From: Pleurobrachia bachei
Lineage: Eukaryota > Ctenophora > Tentaculata > Cydippida > Pleurobrachiidae
Assembly: GCA_000695325.1 (NCBI GenBank)
Contig: AVPN01000052.1
Location: forward strand, 89,452-124,999
DNA: 35,548 nt
Direction of reading: 5' to 3'
Positions 17,761 to 29,400 of this stretch are shown one piece after another (the stretch's first letter is position 1; every line of letters begins with the position of its first letter). The notes beneath the pieces are model-generated. The model searched no databases. It was not told the DNA's origin and was given only the letters and a program-made list of their open reading frames with translations. Made by a program: the position numbers and the translations under genes.

Positions 17761-18007
17761 TGGGATATCCCCATTATCATAATATTTGGATCAGTAGTTT
17801 GTTGAAATATTAAACCACATTGAAATAGCCCCCTTAATTATCTTAATTAGACTCTATTGTCTTTCCTCCCCAGTCGGCATGGTGAACCTAAATAATAGCT
17901 CTTCTTTGGGAGTTTTTGAAACTTTTAAAAAGGATAAAAAGCAACTATTATAGCTAGGGAAGTTAGACTGAGAGGCTATAATACCAAACATATCTAACAG
18001 ATACTGT

Positions 18008-18030
18008 TGGACCCCGATTTACCGGGATAG
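18008..18030 (+). repeat. TTTACCGGG-family repeat, partial
   Basis: TTGGACCCCGATTTACCGGGATA: the left arm of the dispersed hairpin family, without a matching right arm here. A related copy with an internal insertion lies at 18780-18890 in the second tRNA block. Confidence 0.45.
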
Positions 18031-18232
18031 TCTGTTTGTTATGTCTGACCCTAAGTAGAGTCGATATTCGATAAGCACCGATTTCTCTCTCGATTTACGA
18101 GGCAGGAAACTTCACAACTCCAACCAGTAGCAATTTTATGAACAAAACAAAGTAGCACAAGCGTCTAATGCAAACATAGAAAGCACTACATTGTGTGCAG
18201 GATATAGAGTACGGAATTGCAAATTTATTATC

Positions 18233-18304
18233 TCCTCAATAGTATAGTGGTGAGTATTCCCGCCTGTCACGCGGGCGACCAGGGTTCGATTCCCTGTTGG
18301 GGAG
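18233..18304 (+). tRNA. tRNA-Asp(GTC), copy 1
   Basis: A 72-base intronless cloverleaf. The acceptor stem is TCCTCAA/TTGGGGA, the anticodon arm CCCGC-CTGTCAC-GCGGG gives anticodon GTC, and the T arm has GGTTCGATTCC. A and B boxes are intact and a T run (CTTTTTT) follows as a pol III terminator. It should charge aspartate for GAC/GAT. Confidence 0.95.
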
Positions 18305-18390
18305 CTTTTTTATCAATTTTTTTCCTCCATTTTTCCGGCTTTTTTAAACTATTTTTCCGACTAAGCATATTAGTTTTGTTACATTCTGTC

Positions 18391-18462
18391 TCCTCAATAG
18401 TATAGTGGTGAGTATTCCCGCCTGTCACGCGGGCGACCAGGGTTCGATTCCCTGTTGGGGAG
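18391..18462 (+). tRNA. tRNA-Asp(GTC), copy 2
   Basis: Identical in sequence to copy 1 and 158 bases downstream of it, start to start. Followed by CTTTTT as terminator. Its 3' flank (ATGTCTTTTTATTTTCC...) differs from copy 1 and resembles that of copy 5, the last gene in the second block. Confidence 0.95.
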
Positions 18463-18642
18463 CTTTTTATGTCTTTTTATTTTCCAACAATTTTAGTTTT
18501 CTGTTCTGGGAGATTATCAGATCGGTATTAATTGAATTGCTTACACAATTATTACACTCATACACACACACATTTGCTGCCGGACTCACGAGATATATGT
18601 GAACAGGCATTCGGTATGAGTCATAATGCTGTTTAATTTACC

Positions 18643-18643
18643 G

Positions 18644-18686
<43 letters not shown>
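18643..18686. repeat. CT microsatellite
   Basis: An almost pure (CT)n run with one TT interruption, at the end of the first tRNA block. An interrupted equivalent with C runs lies at about 19640-19690 at the end of the second block. Confidence 0.85.
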
Positions 18687-18689
<3 letters not shown>

Positions 18690-19073
18690 CTTTTAAAAAG
18701 GATAAAACAACTATTTTAGCTAAGGAAGTTAGACTGAGAGGCTACTGAGAGGTACAATTACGGTTTCCAACTGATACAGTTGGACCCCGACTTACTTTGG
18801 TAACGAAGTAACCCCTTGTCAGTGCGCGCGAACGTCGCCCGAGTGTGACGTGTCTTCGATACCAGGATTTACCGGGATACTCGGGGGAATTGGTTTTGTT
18901 TGTTATGTCTAACCCTAAGTAGAGTCGATAAGCACCGATTTCTCCTTCGATTCACGAGGTAGGAAACAGAAATTTCACAATTCGAACGAGTGCCAGTGGC
19001 ACGGACTTCTGCAAACATAGAAAACACTACACTGTGTGCAGTATATAGAGCACGGAATTGCAGTTTCAATGTC

Positions 19074-19145
19074 TCCTCAATAGTATAGTGGTGAGTATTC
19101 CCGCCTGTCACGCGGGCGACCAGGGTTCGATTCCCTGTTGGGGAG
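19074..19145 (+). tRNA. tRNA-Asp(GTC), copy 3
   Basis: Identical to copy 1. First gene of the second block; its 5' flank (TGTGTGCAG..ATATAGAG.ACGGAATTGCA) matches the 5' flank of copy 1. A T-run terminator follows. Confidence 0.95.
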
Positions 19146-19233
19146 CTTTTTTGTCAACTCTTTTTTTTCCTCCGCTTTTCCGGCTTTTAAATCGCTTTTC
19201 CGACTAAGCATATTCGTTTTGTTACGTTTTGTC

Positions 19234-19305
19234 TCCTCAATAGTATAGTGGTGAGTATTCCCGCCTGTCACGCGGGCGACCAGGGTTCGATTCCCTGTTG
19301 GGGAG
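19234..19305 (+). tRNA. tRNA-Asp(GTC), copy 4
   Basis: Identical to copy 1, exactly 160 bases after copy 3, and the spacer is repeated unchanged before copy 5. A very recent tandem duplication or homogenisation. Confidence 0.95.
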
Positions 19306-19393
19306 CTTTTTTGTCAACTCTTTTTTTTCCTCCGCTTTTCCGGCTTTTAAATCGCTTTTCCGACTAAGCATATTCGTTTTGTTACGTTTTGTC

Positions 19394-19465
19394 TCCTCAA
19401 TAGTATAGTGGTGAGTATTCCCGCCTGTCACGCGGGCGACCAGGGTTCGATTCCCTGTTGGGGAG
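19394..19465 (+). tRNA. tRNA-Asp(GTC), copy 5
   Basis: Identical to copy 1, exactly 160 bases after copy 4. Followed by a T run and the same downstream DNA type as copy 2. Confidence 0.95.
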
Positions 19466-19690
19466 CTTTTTTTATATTTTCTAATATTTTTAGTTTTCTT
19501 TTTTGGGAAATTATCAGATCGGTATTAATTGCATTGCTTACACAATTATTACACTCACACACACACATTTGCTGTCGGACTCACGAGATATATGTGAACA
19601 GGGATTCGGTATGAGTCATAATGCTATTTAATTTACCGCTCTCTCTCCCCCCCCTCTCTATCTCTCTCTCTATCCCCCCTCTCTCTTTCC

Positions 19691-20471
19691 AATTGGCTAG
19701 CACATGTGTGTGGATATAATGTCCCGGTAATTAAGGCCATAGTGGGTGGGGGTGCGGTTCCATACAGATCATAATGCACTGCCGAGGCAACTATTGATGT
19801 TGGTACACGATGCCTATCTTATTATTCTAAAAGTGAACGAGATTTAGCTCTTGAACCCGCATGTTCAGGACCTAGATAACGGAGGTTTTTGGAGAAGTAA
19901 AACTGTCGGTTCATAATGTTGAGCCCCAAGCACCAGCAGTACATGTACCTGTTTCTGCATGTGCATGTTTCTGCTGACGTGTTTGGGGTTGATAAGAAAT
20001 GTAGAAGGAGGGATGGAGAAAAATAGAGAGAAAAAACACATACATTCTACAAATCCTGATTCGCAGCTAGCAGCTGCTAATTAGATAGCCTATTTTGGAG
20101 CATAGAAGAGTCAAAAATGGATTGAGTGAAAATTCTTATGATGAATTTAAAATTTTCTCTGGTCATGACTCATGAGTTATATTTGGGAGCTACGTTTTTA
20201 AAAGCATTGGAACATTTAGATCATCTCTTCCCCCTCACCGAGCATTTTACTATCCCCATGGGAGACCCAGATAATATTATTCATTGTGCTTTCTTACATC
20301 TATCTATACATCTTCATTCCATCAAATTAATAAATTATAACGACGAATAACAATGTTGCTATTCTAACCCCTGATCCCCCACTCTTCTAACCTTCTTTGG
20401 GTTAGTTTTCTAACATCTCCATTCCTGAATCATACAAAACTCTAACCTCCCTCCCCTCTCCATTCTTTCAG
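19691..20471. other. Region upstream of the first recognised armadillo exon
   Basis: No exon could be identified with confidence. The first recognised armadillo exon starts in phase 1, so at least one earlier coding exon must exist, either here or further upstream. The open frame at 20126-20350 has no armadillo-like residues and was not called. Confidence 0.35.
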
Positions 20472-23400
20472 AAGAGATTGTAGTACCAATAACACGGGTC
20501 CAAGTCCAGCAACTACAGTTCGCTGTTCAGTCTGGTCAAGTCGAGATGTTGGCCTTATCGGCCCAGTTTCTGGCCCACTATGCAGATGTAATCCCTCAGA
20601 ACAGTTTAGTGGGTTCAGAGGTACTGGATTGTACACTCGCACTTATGGAGTTAGACCACCTCGAGGTATGATTACTGTCCCCTTGTTTAACCCTTCTTAT
20701 CTTCGCGGTTTAAAAAAAATATTGACAAGTGCCACATGATTTATAAGGCGTGTACTGAAATCGTTTTATCGTGGTAGATTTGCCAGCTTTAACGAGCCCA
20801 AATCCTTTGAAAGAAGACATGTCCAATATTCCAGATGAAATCAGTTCACCAAACAAACTAAATAAGTTCACTATCAAATTCATTACGTTTCATTTGAGTT
20901 CAATTGGATGTTTCAGGCCATAACACAAAGTTATGATTCCCCATATGTTGTGAGTTTTATGCACTCTTATTGACATCTTGCACCTTTTCCCATAATTTTG
21001 TTGTCATCTTGAACTGTCAGAGCCTTCTTCTCATCTAAACATGATGGTCCAGTCATTATTTATCATCTTTATTGTAGTTACCTGTAAACAACATGATCTT
21101 TCTATCTCACTCTTCCGTACATCTCAGAATTGATTCACACGTAGTACAATTGACTGTACTCACCATTGTAACAATGACCTCCCATGTCAACAACAAGCTC
21201 CATATTTCAGGTGTTGATACCAGCAAGTTCGGCCCTGTCAGTTTTCTGTTCTAATGGAGATGAGAGTGTGAGAGAGATTTTAGCGAAGAAAGGAACGATA
21301 CGATTAGCAGTTAAACTGCTACGTAGTCCGAGGTATGTATGGTTTTGAGACCGACATCTTTCTCTCTGAAAACGGACATAAAACAGACATAGTATATTAG
21401 TTTTTAAAAGCAACTTTGTAACCACTCGATAACCACTTTACAACCAATAACCACCTTGCCTCGACCCATAATAACCCCATCATCTTCCTTTCAGTAACCC
21501 GGTTGCAATTAACGCCCTTGCTATTTTAACGTGTTACGCGGGTCACAGTGATAGATTTAGGGAGTCAATTGTACGAGATGGAGCCCTAAATCCGTTATGT
21601 GATCTGGCACACAGTGAAGATAATAGGGTGAGTTAATTAGGGGTTAATTAGCTTTTAATTAGTTTAATTGATTTAATTAGTTACCTGCGTAACTGGTTAG
21701 GTACGTTCTTAGCTTAGAACCGAATTCCAAATAATGATGATAGCTCTGTATTTGGGGGGTTACGATATAATTACTTCGATTAGTAAAATCGGGTGGTATT
21801 TTCGGGGTGTTGAAAACGAAATGTTTAAATTTGGACAAGGTCCAATTTACACAGCACAAGTGGGAGTTGGGTGTGGGAGAATGCAATAGCACTTTTATTG
21901 GCAAAAAGAGAAATTTCCAGCACTTTTGAAAATGTACAAATGGGGGACATAAATATTTTAAGTTGCCCCTCATATAAAGCGGTATTTCTCTGTCTTGTCA
22001 CGTTACAGAACGTTGACATGTGATCTGATGCCCTCTCTAGCCTGTTTACTGGTGTGTTCTCTCTTGTTCAGCGTTCTAATTAGTCCTGATTAGGTTCTGA
22101 TTGGCTGCCAGCACATATGTGCTGGCAGCAATATGGAGCAATGAGAACGTTTCTCATTGCCTCCCCATTGCCACGCGCCAGCACCCTGAGGACGCGCCAG
22201 CACCCTATGTGCTGGTAATGTGATCCCCAATTTCCCATTGCCAGCACTTTTTCAACAATTTTGACCTGGGGCAATAGCGACATTAATAGTAAAAAGAAGT
22301 TTAGAATTCGGAAAGGTGAGAGAATGTTTCCCAGAATTTAGTGCAAGTGTGTTTGATGGATGCCTTTGCAACTCTTGAATTCAGAGTTACACTATCAGAA
22401 TGTAATAATTATATTATTCTCGTTCAGCATAAATACTAACACCCGTCCCCCCTCTCAGATCCAAAAAGGAGCTGCAGGTGCAATACTAAATGTCTCCCAC
22501 GCTGATGGCCACTGCCAGCACTTGTTAATGTGTGGTGTATCAGATAGTTTACATCGATTCCTAACATCCAGAGACACACACCTACAGTTTTATGCGGCTG
22601 CCACCATTTCAAACCTTGCTGTTCAGGTATGGAGACCTTATAGTATTGTCTGAGTTTACATTAAACACCCCCCCCCTGTAAACTAAATACTAATCCCCCC
22701 CCCCTCCAGACGGAAGATCCAAGTGTTTTAGTAACGGATGAGGGTCTAACCTGCCTGGTTTTATTGCTCCAAGAGAATGAGAGGTTAATTCAACAATCAT
22801 GTATAGCACTCCGCAACCTGGCTTCTCAAGCTGCAATGCAGGTCAGAATTCTATTTATCAGACTCTTATATTTATCGGAACCCGATTTACCGGGGTCTCC
22901 GATTTACCGGGGTGCTCGCCGGGGAATTTGTCTGGTAAATCGGGGTCTGACTATAGATCCCTTTCTCAACAATTTAATACCCCCAACTTCTTACCTATAG
23001 CAGTGCACTTTAAAAAAAGGAATTGTTCTAATCCTAACCCATAATATTCCTGATAGGAAAGAGTATCAAGATGTGGAGCCCTAGAACCACTCTACCCTTT
23101 ACTACGACATCACGACCCTAATATCCAAACAGCTGCCCTATCCCTGCTTCACAATCTTAGTATCCTATGTGAAAATGAGGAGAGGATAATCCAGATGGGA
23201 TACGTGCCTGAGGTGAGTTTATTAGCTAATTAATGAAGGAAATCATTAATTGATTAATTAATCTAGCTTAATTTAGTGGTTTTCATAGTCATGAAGTAAC
23301 TTTGGAATGGTTAGAGATGGTTGTGTTGTCACCATGATTTCATTAGGTGTTAGGTGGTTTATTAAGAATAAATTATTATGCTTTACTAGCCGCTGTATCC

Positions 23401-26400
23401 TACCTGTCTGGGAGAGATTGAGAGAAAGAAAGAGAGAGATAATGAGTTGTAACTCGTGATGGATACATCATCTCTGTCTCTCTCTTTCATTCTTTATATA
23501 TCCATTATCCGTCTCTCTAAGCTGGCTGTACACTGCATACGTCATCTAATGTTCAATTGTACACCAATTATACACACAATTCACAAACAAATGACACGCC
23601 TTAATGTTTTTTGTTCATTTGTCAGTGCTATCTGTCATGTCATGTCAGGAGTGTGTCAATGTGACAGGTGTAATTAAGTTGTGTGTGCCATCTCACATAA
23701 CAATATGATTAGACTGTCAAAGTGCACACACGTACCAAGCACCAACACACGGAATTCAGGACATGGATCACATGAAACATTACAAACATTGTACTGAACG
23801 TGACCAATAGCTCTCTGCAGTAGTACGGCATAGCTTGTGTTCCAGCTTGGAACACACTACACAGGTTCATTTTGCGGAGAGGGTCTTCTCGGGGATTTGG
23901 AGAGTGGGGTTAAACATCGTCCTTGCCTCCCTCATGCACATGAGAGAAACATTGAGAAGGGTTAGTGCTGCAGCTTTGTATTGTGAGAGCATTGGACCGA
24001 GAACCATGCGGTCAGATCATTGCCAGCTGACAGGTTCAGAGATGTACTGGTACTACTTTTGTAGATGGACTGTGGTAGAGAGAGATGGGGGGTCACTGGA
24101 TAGCTAGGAAATGCATTAGAAACTTACACACAGATGGAGAGAGAGAGAGAGTGGTGGGGAGAGAGGGAGAGAGAGAGAAGAAAGCACCGGGTTGAGTAAA
24201 GTGATGTTTGTGTACAACTGCTTTATGTGAGGAATATTTCATTCGTTCCACATTATTCCATGCTTTAAAAGTGAGATTCTTACTTCTACTAACGAGAGTT
24301 TTATTGCTCCAAGAGAATGAGAGGTTAATTCAACAATCATGTATAGCTCTCCGCAACCTGGCCTCTCAAGCTGCAATGCAGGTCAGAATCCTTATATATA
24401 ATTTACTGAACTCTTATATTTACCAGTCTTTCATATTTACCGGACCCCGATTTACCGGGATGCTCGGGGTGTCTTCCCCGGTAAATCGGAGTCTGCAACT
24501 GTAGATCCCTTTCAACAATTTGATACCACCAATTTCCAACCTATCCCAGTGCACATTAGAAAAAGGAATTGTTCTAATCCTAACCCATAATATTCTTGAC
24601 AGGAGAGAGTATCGCGTTGTGGAGCACTGGAACCCCTATACCCTTTACTACGACATCACGACCCTAATATCCAAACAGCTGCCCTATCCCTGCTTCACAA
24701 CCTCAGTATTCTGTGTGAAAATGAGGAGAGAATAATTCAGATGGGATACGTGCCTGAGGTGAGTTAATCAGCTAATTAATGAGACTAATTAATGAGGTAA
24801 ATTATTAATTAATTGGTTAATTAAGCGAGCTAGCTTGTTAGGTGAGTGGTTTTCGTTGTAATGTTGAAGTGACTTCTTTAGAGGTGGTTGTGTTGTTACC
24901 ATGGTTACTTGGTAACCCCAAGTGGTTTCTAAGGTGTTGTAACCACTTTAGATGTTAAGTGGTTTAAGTACAAGAGTAAATAAGTATGCTTTACTGGCCG
25001 CTATATATCCTGCCTGTCTGAGACATAGGAGGGAGAGCCGATAGAGAGAGAGAGAGAGAGAGAGAGAGGCAGAGAAAGAAAGAGAGATAATGAGTTGTAA
25101 CTCGTGATGGATACATCATCTTTGTCTCTCTCTTTCATTCTTTATATTCATCTCTCTAAGCTGATAGTACACTGCATACGTCATGTTCAATTGTACACCA
25201 ATAATTATACACACAATTGAATTCACAAACAAATTACTCGCCTACATGTTTCTTGTTCATTCGTATCTGTCATATCAGATGTGTGTCAGTGTGACAGGTG
25301 TAATTTAGTGTTGTGTGTCAACTCACACAACAATATGATTAGACTGTCAAAATACACACGTACAGCACACGTACACACGTACCAAGCACCAACACACGGA
25401 ATTCAGCACATGACACATTACAAACACTGCAGTTGTTACTGTGGGTCTCTGTATTATAGCACGGCACAGCTTGTTACCTTTCCAGCAAACACAGGTTCAT
25501 TGTACAGAGAGCATTGGAGCGAGAACTGCGGTTAGATCACTGCAAGCTGACAGGTACAGTACAAACAATTCACAAACAACTTACATACCTAAACATGTTT
25601 TTTGTTCATTTTTCATTTATATCTGTCATGTCATGCCGGGTATGTGTTTGGTAATGAAATTACCCCACCACGCGAGCGCCCCGGTGGGCGCGAGCACGTA
25701 GGGGTAATAATATCGCTTGTACAGCGGGAAAAAAATTCCTGTGTCCAAACTACAAAACAGAAAGTTCTAATTTTTTGGACATACCGAGGAAATTGTCTGA
25801 GCTACCATTACATACCCGAATTTTTCGAGATTTTGGCCATTAACACTGTTTTTGTTTTTGGAAAACCATGAAGATGCTGGAATTTGGTTACAAAAAGCTT
25901 CAGGAATGTGTAAAATGCTATTCCAAAGGTATTAGAGGTGGTTTCATTCATAACTAAGCTATAGTCTAGTCAGAAAAAAGGCCTAAAGATTGGAATTTTA
26001 TGACCATATATGGTAGTACGTGTTACACCGTTGTTGTTAAACATGTGCGTATGTGTAGTCAGACCGTTACCGAGAGTGGTGGGGAGAGAGGGAGAGAGAG
26101 AGAAGAAAGCACCGGGTTGAGTAAAGTGATGTTTGTGTACAACTGCTTTATGTGAGGAATATTTCATTCGTTCCACATTATTCCATGCTTTAAAAGTGAG
26201 ATTCTTACTTCTACTAACGAGAGTAAAAGAGGGCCCAACATGTTGTATATTGACTAAGAGAGAGATTGCTTTGTCAACTAAGGTGAACACAATATATCTC
26301 CTATACCCCTGCACAAGGGAAACCACATGCAGCAGCTTGCAGAGCTTCATCTCACGTACACACTGAGCAGCAGGGAGGAGGCTTCATCATCCTGTAGTAT

Positions 26401-29400
26401 TCCCGCATATATCTAACATATCACTGTCATCATTTGCAGCACTGCTATAACACACGTGTTGAAGTTACATTAGTACGTGTGTTTGTATGTTGTGACAGTA
26501 GTGTTGTAGTACAATCGTGTGTATGTTCTAATACACCATATAATGTCATGCTGTAACCGCAAAACAAGGTGTGAAGTGTGGCTGTGTGGTACAAACTGTG
26601 TGATTAAATGGTGTGCTGGTCAATAATGCGGTGAACTATTGTACTGATTTCTTTCTATATATATCTGAGAAAGAAAGAAATACGTACACTAATATCTATA
26701 CAGTATCTTTAGAGAGAGGCTAAATGGGTGGTTATATACAAGTTCAACTGCTTTACTATTTCGTCAGACATTAGCCATTACTAAACCCGACCAGACATTA
26801 CTTCATTTGACCTAATCCGTACAACACCGCTGTCCGAATTACCAAAATGTCTCTTCCCCCAGTTAACGTTGGTGGTACGTCAGTGGCAGATCCCTGAGGG
26901 ACAGAGACATGCAGCAGCAACACTTCGGAACCTGGCAACTCCCCAACATATTGGTTCACTGGTGACCAGTGGGGTGGTAGAGGTGTTGGTCAGTGTGGTT
27001 AATAACCCGAAGACAATACTTCCTGTGTTGTATGAGGTGAGTCTTGTACAGGGTGTCCCAGAATTAGTGAACCCTTGTATTGTACAGCGTGTCCCAGAAT
27101 TAGTGAACCCTGTGTTTATTGCATCTTTTAATGTTGAATCTTTGGGAAGTAGGGGAAGAACACAATCTCCCCGAAATCACAAGCTGTTAGAAATATTTTA
27201 ATTCTCTTTGATCCAAAAGTGATATACGATTTTGCGAATCTTCTAGATGTTTTTAGATGAAAACCATCCCTAGCTACGCAATCTATTTATTTCTCCTTCC
27301 CCCCCCCCCTGCGGCTGCCACCATTTCAAACCTTGCTGTTCAGGTATGGAGACCTTATAGTATTGTCTGAGTTTACATTAAACACCCCCCCCCTGTAAAC
27401 TAAATACTAATCCCCCCCCCCTCCAGACGGAAGATCCAAGTGTTTTAGTAACGGATGAGGGTCTAACCTGCCTGGTTTTATTGCTCCAAGAGAATGAGAG
27501 GTTAATTCAACAATCATGTATAGCACTCCGCAACCTGGCTTCTCAAGCTGCAATGCAGGTCAGAATTCTATTTATCAGACTCTTATATTTATCGGAACCC
27601 GATTTACCGGGGTCTCCGATTTACCGGGGTGCTCGCCGGGGAATTTGTCTGGTAAATCGGGGTCTGACTATAGATCCCTTTCTCAACAATTTAATACCCC
27701 CAACTTCTTACCTATAGCAGTGCACTTTAAAAAAAGGAATTGTTCTAATCCTAACCCATAATATTCCTGATAGGAAAGAGTATCAAGATGTGGAGCCCTA
27801 GAACCACTCTACCCTTTACTACGACATCACGACCCTAATATCCAAACAGCTGCCCTATCCCTGCTTCACAATCTTAGTATCCTATGTGAAAATGAGGAGA
27901 GGATAATCCAGATGGGATACGTGCCTGAGGTGAGTTTATTAGCTAATTAATGAAGGAAATCATTAATTGATTAATTAATCTAGCTTAATTTAGTGGTTTT
28001 CATAGTCATGAAGTAACTTTGGAATGGTTAGAGATGGTTGTGTTGTCACCATGATTTCATTAGGTGTTAGGTGGTTTATTAAGAATAAATTATTATGCTT
28101 TACTAGCCGCTGTATCCTACCTGTCTGGGAGAGATTGAGAGAAAGAAAGAGAGAGATAATGAGTTGTAACTCGTGATGGATACATCATCTCTGTCTCTCT
28201 CTTTCATTCTTTATATATCCATTATCCGTCTCTCTAAGCTGGCTGTACACTGCATACGTCATCTAATGTTCAATTGTACACCAATTATACACACAATTCA
28301 CAAACAAATGACACGCCTTAATGTTTTTTGTTCATTTGTCAGTGCTATCTGTCATGTCATGTCAGGAGTGTGTCAATGTGACAGGTGTAATTAAGTTGTG
28401 TGTGCCATCTCACATAACAATATGATTAGACTGTCAAAGTGCACACACGTACCAAGCACCAACACACGGAATTCAGGACATGGATCACATGAAACATTAC
28501 AAACATTGTACTGAACGTGACCAATAGCTCTCTGCAGTAGTACGGCATAGCTTGTGTTCCAGCTTGGAACACACTACACAGGTTCATTTTGCGGAGAGGG
28601 TCTTCTCGGGGATTTGGAGAGTGGGGTTAAACATCGTCCTTGCCTCCCTCATGCACATGAGAGAAACATTGAGAAGGGTTAGTGCTGCAGCTTTGTATTG
28701 TGAGAGCATTGGACCGAGAACCATGCGGTCAGATCATTGCCAGCTGACAGGTTCAGAGATGTACTGGTACTACTTTTGTAGATGGACTGTGGTAGAGAGA
28801 GATGGGGGGTCACTGGATAGCTAGGAAATGCATTAGAAACTTACACACAGATGGAGAGAGAGACTCTCACCACCCCTCTCTCCCTCTCTCTCTCTTCTTT
28901 CGTGGCCCAACTCTAAAGTGATGTTTGTGTACAACTGCTTTATGTGAGGAATATTTCATTCGTTCCACATTATTCCATGCTTTAAAAGTGAGATTCTTAC
29001 TTCTACTAACGAGAGTAAAAGAGGGCCCAACATGTTGTATATTGACTAAGAGAGAGATTGCTTTGTCAACTAAGGTGAACACAATATATCTCCTATACCC
29101 CTGCACAAGGGAAACCACATGCAGCAGCTTGCAGAGCTTCATCTCACGTACACACTGAGCAGCAGGGAGGAGGCTTCATCATCCTGTAGTATTCCCGCAT
29201 ATATCTAACATATCACTGTCATCATTTGCAGCACTGCTATAACACACGTGTTGAAGTTACATTAGTACGTGTGTTTGTATGTTGTGACAGTAGTGTTGTA
29301 GTACAATCGTGTGTATGTTCTAATACACCATATAATGTCATGCTGTAACCGCAAAACAAGGTGTGAAGTGTGGCTGTGTGGTACAGTACAAACTGTGTGA

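Larger units (their letters stand above)
16643..18232. other. Intergenic DNA without a recognisable gene
   Basis: No frame here looks like a gene on either strand. Visible contents are a short tandem pair (TTCTCAGCTCAGTTTCTAG and a one-base variant near 17097-17135), the GATACTGAGAGATA tract listed separately, and from about 17923 the start of the DNA that is duplicated together with the tRNA genes. Confidence 0.4.
17923..19690. repeat. Two-block duplication carrying the tRNA-Asp genes
   Basis: Block 1 (about 17923-18686) and block 2 (about 18684-19690) share, in the same order, ACTTTTAAAAAGGATAAAA, GGAAGTTAGACTGAGAGGCT, GTTGGACCCCGA, a CCCTAAGTAGAGTCGAT segment, then tRNA genes, then a TTATCAGATCGGTATTAATTG tail and a CT microsatellite. 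Block 1 has two tRNA genes and block 2 has three. A whole-block duplication was therefore followed by unequal exchange of a unit of about 160 bp. Confidence 0.7.

Noticed and set aside
18233-19465. Regularly spaced direct repeats resembling a CRISPR array
   Set aside because: The repeats are 72-base tRNA-Asp genes with full cloverleaf and terminators, in a eukaryotic context.
18217-19614. Repeated short frames on both strands containing VSIPACHAGDQGSIPC or similar
   Set aside because: They are translations of the five tRNA-Asp genes and their spacers.
20126-20350. Possible first exon of the armadillo gene
   Set aside because: No armadillo-like pattern, no phase-1 donor that joins the next exon convincingly, and an AT-rich composition like flanking DNA.
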